Position numbers and translations under genes: made by a program. Below are positions 6,650-10,692 of a stretch of DNA of 10,692 bases, in pieces. The stretch lies in the NCBI GenBank assembly GCA_030596405.1, contig JAUVKB010000066.1:1-10692 (forward strand), given 5' to 3'. The DNA comes from Deltaproteobacteria bacterium (GTDB lineage: Bacteria; Desulfobacterota; Desulfobacteria; Desulfobacterales; JAUVKB01). The stretch's first letter is position 1, and every line of letters starts with the position of its first letter. The notes below the pieces were generated by a model. The model made no database searches. It was not told the origin of the DNA and saw only the letters and a program-made list of their open reading frames with translations.

Positions 6650-6805
6650 ACATTGCTATTTACTTTAATACAAAGTTCGTATAATTTGACATCTAGAAAA
6701 TTTGGCCCGGGAGAAATCCGTATTTGCAAAAACGTAAACTGACGTGTTTTGATCGGTTGTTTTTGCGGGAGGATTACAAACTTATATATTAAGGAGGAAA
6801 AAAAG
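6650..6805 (+). promoter_or_regulatory. 156-bp gap with a possible internal promoter
   Basis: A perfect TATAAT lies at 6680-6685. The best -35 is TTTACT at 6659-6664 with only 15 bp spacing, so any promoter here is weak. Two Shine-Dalgarno-like runs follow, GGGAGG at 6767-6772 and AAGGAGG at 6791-6797. Only the second serves a start codon. The size of the gap compared with the tight upstream spacings hints at a transcription or processing boundary. Confidence 0.25.
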
Positions 6806-8254
6806 ATGGTAGGAATTGTTTCTTACGGTGCTTATATCCCAAGATACAGAATAGACCGCAAAGTTATTTACAAGGCTATAGGCTGGATGAATCCAGCTAC
6901 ATATATGCCGGGGGAAAAAGCCGTGTGCAATTTTGACGAGGACAGTGTAACCATGGCTGTTGCGGCTGGGATAGACTGCTTGGGAGATATTGACCGCAGC
7001 ACGATTGATGCGGCATATGTTGCGAGTACCACTTTCCCTTATCTTGAAAGACAAAATGCGCAGATAATAGCATCTGCGTTTAACTTGCGTTCAGATATAC
7101 GCACAGCCGATTTTACAGATACTCTCAAGGCCGGAACTACTGCTGTGCTTTCAGCGGTTGACGCGGTTAAAGCAGGAGGAGTAAACAATGTTGTTGTATG
7201 TGCTTCCGACTGCAGAACAGGCAAGGCGGGAAGCGCGCAGGAAGAAATTTTTGGTGATGGAGCGGCATCAGTTTTAATAGGAGATAATGGAGTAGTTGCC
7301 AAGTGTTTAGGCTCGCATTCCGTATCCTATGATTTCATAGATCATTGGAGAACAAACGAAGACACTTATGATCGCCAATGGGAAGACAGGTTTATCCGTG
7401 ACGTTGGTTACAAAAATTTTATTATGGAAGCGATTACAGGGGTAGCTAATAAATGCGGCGTTGATATCAAGGATATAGCCAAAGTCGCTTATCCGTGCCT
7501 GTATGGTGGTGATGATAAAAGCATTGCCAAGAAACTTGGACTTGATCCGTCCCAGTTACAGGCGCCTTTGCTAAGCACCGTAGGTTATGCCGGAACAGGC
7601 GATTCTATCATGCTTCTGGTTGCCGCACTGGAAGACGCCAAGCCCGGAGACAAGATTTTGGTTGCAAGTTTCGGTACCGGCAGTGACGCTCTTTTGTTTG
7701 AAGTAACCGATGAGATTGAAAAGATTAAAGGAAAAAGAAGAGGGATTAAAAAACACCTGGAAGTAAAAAAAGAATTGGACAGCTACGAAAAGATGATAAG
7801 TTTTCGCGGTATGCTTCCCATGGAAGTCGGTATCCGTGGAGAAAAAATGCCTTTTTCCGCTCTGTCTGAATTATGGAGATGCCGCGACCAAATGTTAGGT
7901 CTTTGCGGCACTAAATGCAAAAAATGCGGAACCCCGCAATTTCCATCTCAGATAGTCTGCGTTAATCCTGAGTGCGGTGCGTCAGGAGAGATGGAGAGTT
8001 ATAGATTCTCCGACAAAAAAGGGACTCTGATTACCTATACGGGAGATAATCTGGCATTTTGCCCCAATCCGCCGGCAATGTACGGGGTAGTAAATTTTGA
8101 AGGCGGGGGAAGATTCTGGTTTGATATAAGCGATGCCGATCTTGATTCTACTTCAGTAGGCATGAATGTTGAGATGAGTTTTAGAAAAAAATATGTGGAT
8201 AAAGCTTTTGGAGTACATTTTTATTATTGGAAAGCAGTCCCTGTTATAGAATAA
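6806..8254 (+). CDS. HMG-CoA-synthase-like protein fused to a DUF35 zinc-ribbon/OB domain
   Basis: This protein of 482 residues has two parts. Residues about 1-330 have the thiolase fold of HMG-CoA synthase/KAS III, most like the archaeal branch. Residues about 350-470 are a DUF35 unit: a zinc ribbon with Cys371, Cys374, Cys385 and Cys390, then an OB-fold. The usual HMG-CoA-synthase residues are absent by my manual alignment. The Glu position is Thr75 (VASTTFPY), the nucleophile Cys is Leu107 (TDTLKAGT), and the His is Tyr229 (KVAYPCLYG). The first domain is therefore probably not a synthase. In archaea DUF35 bridges a thiolase and an HMG-CoA synthase and shares the CoA pocket. Here the thiolase is the next gene, so a scaffold or acyl-CoA gate is the best guess. 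The ATG at 6806 follows AAGGAGG, and an upstream extension to 6749 is rejected. Confidence 0.85.
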   Translation: MVGIVSYGAYIPRYRIDRKVIYKAIGWMNPATYMPGEKAVCNFDEDSVTMAVAAGIDCLGDIDRSTIDAAYVASTTFPYLERQNAQIIASAFNLRSDIRTADFTDTLKAGTTAVLSAVDAVKAGGVNNVVVCASDCRTGKAGSAQEEIFGDGAASVLIGDNGVVAKCLGSHSVSYDFIDHWRTNEDTYDRQWEDRFIRDVGYKNFIMEAITGVANKCGVDIKDIAKVAYPCLYGGDDKSIAKKLGLDPSQLQAPLLSTVGYAGTGDSIMLLVAALEDAKPGDKILVASFGTGSDALLFEVTDEIEKIKGKRRGIKKHLEVKKELDSYEKMISFRGMLPMEVGIRGEKMPFSALSELWRCRDQMLGLCGTKCKKCGTPQFPSQIVCVNPECGASGEMESYRFSDKKGTLITYTGDNLAFCPNPPAMYGVVNFEGGGRFWFDISDADLDSTSVGMNVEMSFRKKYVDKAFGVHFYYWKAVPVIE

Positions 8255-8284
8255 GTTGTAGACTGCAATTTGTAACTCTACGAC
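8255..8284 (+). repeat. hairpin directly after the HMG-CoA-synthase-like gene
   Basis: GTTGTAGA (8255-8262) pairs with TCTACGAC (8277-8284) through eight base pairs including one G-T, with a 14-base loop. It starts at the base after the stop codon. No T-run follows, so it is not a standard terminator. Confidence 0.4.
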
Positions 8285-8304
8285 ATTTGTTATCGAAGAT
8301 AAAA

Positions 8305-8327
8305 TGCCGGAAATAATTATTCCGGTA
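8305..8327 (+). repeat. near-perfect palindrome upstream of the thiolase gene
   Basis: TGCCGGAA and TTCCGGTA arms surround an AT core that itself pairs with one bulged A. The element ends 15 bp before the thiolase ribosome binding site. It could be a DNA operator or an mRNA hairpin that tunes relative expression of the fusion protein and the thiolase. No T-tract follows. Confidence 0.45.
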
Positions 8328-8354
8328 TCTGTATAATCTTTTGAGGAGGTAAAA

Positions 8355-9551
8355 ATGGCAGAAGGAATAAAAGATAAAATAGCTATTATCGGAATGGGCT
8401 GTACTAGGTTTGGCGAGCGCTGGGACATGGGTGGTGAAGACTTGATTGTCGAAGCGTTTGATGAAGCTTTGAAAGATTCCGGTATTGAAAAAAAAGATCT
8501 GCAGGCGACTTGGCTTGGATCGTGTATGGATGATAATAATGCCGGAAAATCAGCGCTACCTTTGAACCAGACCTTAAAACTCCCCTTTATTCCCGGAACA
8601 AGAGTTGAAAATTTTTGCGCTACCGGAACAGAGGCCTTAAGAGGCGCTGCATATGCTGTAGCTTCCGGCGCATACGACATTTGTCTTGCTTTGGGAGTAG
8701 AAAAATTAAAGGACACAGGATATGGTGGACTTCCTGACATGGCATCACAAATGGGCACAAAAAACAGATTCTTAATGCCCAACGTTACCGCTCCAGGCTG
8801 CTTTGGAATGATGGCAACGGCATATTTTGAAAAATACGGCCTTGATCCAAAAGAAGGCAAAGAGATATTAGCCATGATATCTGCAAAAAGCCATAAGAAC
8901 GGAGTTAAAAATCCAAAAGCACATCTGCGCAGAGAGGCAACTGTTGAACAGATAATGAAAGCTCCCATGATCGCATGGCCTCTGGGGCTATATGATTGTT
9001 GCGGCGTTAGTGATGGAGCTGCTGCAGCTATTGTTTGTCGTGCGGACATGGCCAAAAATTTCAGGCCCGATCCTGTTTATATAAAATCCTTGCAGATCGG
9101 CATCAGTTCCGGCGAGGAGTTAATGTACAACGAATGGGATGGGACTTATGTGAAAACAGGCTCTATAACTGCTGCAAAGGCCTATGAAGAGGCCGGCATA
9201 AAAAATCCACGGGAAGAGATAGGCATGATGGAAGTTCATGACTGTTTTTCCATTACCGAACTTGTTACCTATGAAGATCTTCAAATTTCAGAAAGAGGCA
9301 AGGCTGGAAATGACGTAAGAGACGGTTTTTATGAATTAGATGGTAAAATTCCGTGTCAGCCTGACGGCGGTTTAAAATGTTTTGGACATCCGATAGGTGC
9401 TTCCGGTTTAAGAATGATTTATGAAATGTATAAGCAGCTCCAGGGCAATGCGGGTGACAGGCAGATTAAAAATCCAAAGTATGGCCTTACACACAATATG
9501 GGTGGGTTCCCGATTATGAACGTTGTTAGTATTTCCATAGTAGGGCTGTAA
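8355..9551 (+). CDS. SCP-2-type thiolase (acetyl-CoA acetyltransferase-like)
   Basis: This enzyme probably performs the last step of the spiral: CoA-dependent cleavage of 3-oxoacyl-CoA, or the reverse condensation. It has 398 residues. The nucleophile is Cys88 in VENFCATGTEA. HDCF at 295-298 and GHPIGASG at 344-351 supply His295, Cys297 and His345, as in SCP-2/SCPx thiolases. The C-terminal CxG cysteine of classical FadA/AtoB thiolases is absent and replaced by THNMGG at 379-384, also usual for this branch. Thiolases of this branch, such as BbsB of benzylsuccinate oxidation and the archaeal acetoacetyl-CoA thiolase, work with a DUF35 protein. Here the DUF35 is the C-terminal part of the preceding gene product. 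Because Cys88 is kept, this is not a Ltp2-like aldolase that has lost its Cys. The ribosome binding site is GAGGAGG at 8343-8349. Confidence 0.92.
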   Translation: MAEGIKDKIAIIGMGCTRFGERWDMGGEDLIVEAFDEALKDSGIEKKDLQATWLGSCMDDNNAGKSALPLNQTLKLPFIPGTRVENFCATGTEALRGAAYAVASGAYDICLALGVEKLKDTGYGGLPDMASQMGTKNRFLMPNVTAPGCFGMMATAYFEKYGLDPKEGKEILAMISAKSHKNGVKNPKAHLRREATVEQIMKAPMIAWPLGLYDCCGVSDGAAAAIVCRADMAKNFRPDPVYIKSLQIGISSGEELMYNEWDGTYVKTGSITAAKAYEEAGIKNPREEIGMMEVHDCFSITELVTYEDLQISERGKAGNDVRDGFYELDGKIPCQPDGGLKCFGHPIGASGLRMIYEMYKQLQGNAGDRQIKNPKYGLTHNMGGFPIMNVVSISIVGL

Positions 9552-9667
9552 TAATAAGGTAAGGCATATAGTTTACAAAAATTTTATTCAATTTTAAAAA
9601 TTATAGAATTTAACGTGCTGTTTACATGCCTGCATACTACAATAATTATTATTTAATAAAATTTGTT

Positions 9668-9703
9668 ACCCCCGGTGGGCTTTATGCTCAGCGGGGGTTT
9701 TTT
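9668..9703 (+). terminator. rho-independent terminator of the beta-oxidation cassette
   Basis: ACCCCCGGTGGGC (9668-9680) pairs with GCTCAGCGGGGGT (9686-9698) over a TTTAT loop, with one mismatch and one wobble. It runs into six T residues (9698-9703). The stem is very GC-rich against AT-rich surroundings, so this is the clearest terminator in the window. Confidence 0.92.
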
Positions 9704-9714
9704 AATTTTTGCAG

Positions 9715-9724
9715 CAAGCTTGAG
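9715..9724 (+). repeat. CAAGCTTGAG copy 1, before the CBS gene
   Basis: This 10-base sequence with a palindromic CAAGCTTG core recurs at 10476-10485 before the CoA-transferase. In both places a TACAG then a GGAG ribosome binding site follow shortly after. Confidence 0.4.
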
Positions 9725-9747
9725 CATTTTACAGAGGAGGTGGAAAA

Positions 9748-10431
9748 ATGTTAGTTAAAGACTGGATGAGTATAGGAGTTATGTCTATCCGCGCAGACGA
9801 CTCTATACAGCAAGCCATCAAGTTACAGAAAGATAACAATATTACTATGTTGCCTGTCATGGAGAAAGGAAGGATGGTTGGAATTGTGACCAGCCATGAT
9901 CTTAAAAGCGCTTCTTTTCCTGACGCCCTCCCGGTCGAACTTCAGGAAGCAATCGAATTTGCCTCTAAAGTAAAGGTAAAAGAGATCATGTCGCATCATC
10001 CGCTTACTGTTTTGCCTGAACATACTATGGAGGAGGCGGCTAATATTTTGCTTAAAAACAGGATATCCGGCGCGCCTGTTGTTGATGATAAAGATAAAAT
10101 TGTAGGTATAATTACTAGAAGTGATATTTTAAAAGTTTTGATGGAAATAAGCGGTAAGGGTAAAATATCATACGAAATTGCTTTTTGTGTGGAAGACCAG
10201 CCGGGTTCCGTCAAGGAGATTGTCAATGCGGTGCGCGAACATAATGGCCGTATAGCGAGTATTTTAAGCTCGCATAAGGGCGTAGCTCCCGGTTTAAGAA
10301 ATATGTATATGCGATTATATGATGTAGAGCCTGAAGCAATGCCGGAGATTATAAAGCAGTTAAAGGAAAACGCAACCTTGCGCTACTTTATAGATTTTAT
10401 AATGAATAAAAGAGAAATTTATAGCAAATAA
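9748..10431 (+). CDS. AcuB-like CBS-CBS-ACT regulatory protein
   Basis: This cytosolic protein of 227 residues has two CBS motifs (about residues 7-57 and 80-133), which form a Bateman adenine-nucleotide sensor, followed by an ACT-type domain (about 142-215, beginning YEIAFCVEDQPGSV). CBS-CBS-ACT is the layout of Bacillus AcuB, linked to acetoin use, and similar proteins are common in anaerobes. CBS modules usually bind AMP, ATP or SAM, while ACT domains bind amino acids or other small ligands. There is no DNA-binding or enzymatic domain, so a ligand-sensing or partner-modulating role is inferred. The ATG follows GAGGAGG (9734-9740). It lies behind a strong terminator with little room for its own promoter, and a CoA-transferase gene follows by 74 bp. 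The partner cannot be named from the sequence. Confidence 0.85.
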   Translation: MLVKDWMSIGVMSIRADDSIQQAIKLQKDNNITMLPVMEKGRMVGIVTSHDLKSASFPDALPVELQEAIEFASKVKVKEIMSHHPLTVLPEHTMEEAANILLKNRISGAPVVDDKDKIVGIITRSDILKVLMEISGKGKISYEIAFCVEDQPGSVKEIVNAVREHNGRIASILSSHKGVAPGLRNMYMRLYDVEPEAMPEIIKQLKENATLRYFIDFIMNKREIYSK

Positions 10432-10475
10432 AGAGCAGATTCATCCTTACCAACGTTGACTTTTTAGCTTTTTAA

Positions 10476-10485
10476 CAAGCTTGAG
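10476..10485 (+). repeat. CAAGCTTGAG copy 2, before the CoA-transferase gene
   Basis: Second copy of the 10-base leader sequence at 9715-9724. Poly-T runs precede both copies. Confidence 0.4.
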
Positions 10486-10505
10486 ATACAGGGAGAAACC
10501 TGTTT

Positions 10506-10692
10506 ATGACAATAACAAAAGGCCCCTTAAAAGGCGTAAGAATTCTTGATTTAACCCAGGCTCATGCGGGTCCTTTCGGGACTTTGCTTTTGGGTGATCT
10601 TGGTGCTGAGATTATCAAGGTGGAACCCCCTACAGGTGACATGTTAAGGATGGGGAAGGAAAAAGTTGAAACGTCTTTGTATTACAGTATAG
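10506..10692 (+). CDS. family III CoA-transferase (CaiB/BaiF), N-terminal fragment cut by window end
   Basis: The first 62 residues are visible. PLKGVRILDLTQAHAGPFGTLLLGDLGAEIIKVE is split here as PLKGVRILDLTQ followed by GTLLLGDLGAEIIKVEPP, and this is the standard N terminus of family III CoA-transferases such as formyl-CoA transferase, CaiB and BbsEF. These enzymes move CoA between acids, for example from succinyl-CoA to a substrate acid. The catalytic Asp lies well beyond the window (about residue 169 in formyl-CoA transferase), so activity cannot be judged. The ATG at 10506 has GGGAG at 10491-10495. The position downstream of the cassette suggests it might activate the cassette's substrate, but it lies after a terminator and the link is inference. 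Confidence 0.9.
   Translation, partial: MTITKGPLKGVRILDLTQAHAGPFGTLLLGDLGAEIIKVEPPTGDMLRMGKEKVETSLYYSI

Larger units (their letters stand above)
9552..9747. other. 196-bp gap holding the cassette terminator
   Basis: The first 110 bases are AT-rich with no gene. A weak promoter-like pair TTTACA (9621-9626) and AATTAT (9644-9649) at 17 bp spacing precedes a strong intrinsic terminator. Only 44 bases remain between the terminator T-run and the next ATG. Confidence 0.5.

Noticed and set aside
6686..6691. TTGACA hexamer as a -35 box
   Set aside because: No acceptable -10 is found 16-18 bp downstream, where the sequence is GC-rich.
6749..6805. Upstream in-frame extension of the HMG-CoA-synthase-like protein by 19 residues
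   Set aside because: The extension has no ribosome binding site of its own and does not resemble the family N terminus, while AAGGAGG is well placed for the ATG at 6806.
6806..8254. Calling this gene a true HMG-CoA synthase of isoprenoid synthesis
   Set aside because: The three catalytic positions are substituted, and no other mevalonate-pathway gene is nearby.
8153..9055. 300-codon open frame on the minus strand opposite the thiolase gene
   Set aside because: It lies antisense to a clear thiolase with full active-site motifs, has no recognisable domain or ribosome binding site, and reads as a low-complexity shadow.
1..10692. tRNA or rRNA genes, CRISPR arrays, insertion sequences, attachment sites
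   Set aside because: No cloverleaf-like element, regularly spaced repeat array, transposase or terminal repeats were seen on reading either strand. A covariance-model scan was not possible here.

Overview
The window looks like part of a chromosome of an anaerobic, moderately low-GC bacterium. The likeliest source is a sulfate-reducing or related member of the Desulfobacterota (former Deltaproteobacteria). This rests on the gene set (fatty-acid synthase genes next to fdhD, an AcuB-type CBS-ACT protein, a CoA-dependent beta-oxidation cassette with a DUF35-containing condensing enzyme, a family III CoA-transferase) and on the AT-rich intergenic DNA. No 16S rRNA or other definitive marker is present, so the taxonomy is inference. 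Every supported gene is on the + strand.

Region 1 (1-2955) is housekeeping. It holds the 3' part of fabG, acpP and fabF in the classic type II fatty-acid synthesis order. A TTG-started fdhD, a sulfurtransferase for formate dehydrogenase maturation, follows 60 bp later and may be co-transcribed.

Region 2 (2956-3329) is a 374-bp AT-rich regulatory gap. It holds two candidate promoters, one a perfect extended -10. It also holds three copies of a TTTCCTGT-type motif and a small inverted repeat at the predicted transcription start.

Region 3 (3330-9551) is a seven-gene cassette: an LCAD/IVD-type acyl-CoA dehydrogenase, a HadA-like plus HadB-like hot-dog hydratase pair, an MFE-2-like SDR dehydrogenase, an unrecognised Cys-rich 109-residue protein, an HMG-CoA-synthase-like protein fused to a DUF35 (zinc ribbon + OB fold) domain, and an SCP-2-type thiolase. 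Together these cover a full (R)-hydroxyacyl-CoA beta-oxidation spiral: dehydrogenate, hydrate, oxidise, thiolyse. In reverse they would form an elongation cycle. The HMG-CoA-synthase-like domain appears to have lost all three catalytic residues. It probably acts as a scaffold joining DUF35 to the thiolase, like the archaeal thiolase/DUF35/HMG-CoA synthase complex but with one partner inactive. The substrate cannot be read from the sequence. A strong intrinsic terminator (9668-9703) closes the cassette.

Region 4 (9704-10692) holds an AcuB-like CBS-CBS-ACT protein and the start of a CaiB/BaiF family III CoA-transferase, which could activate the acid fed to the cassette. The most novel content is the degenerate HMG-CoA-synthase/DUF35 fusion with its thiolase, and the small CCxxxxC protein beside it.
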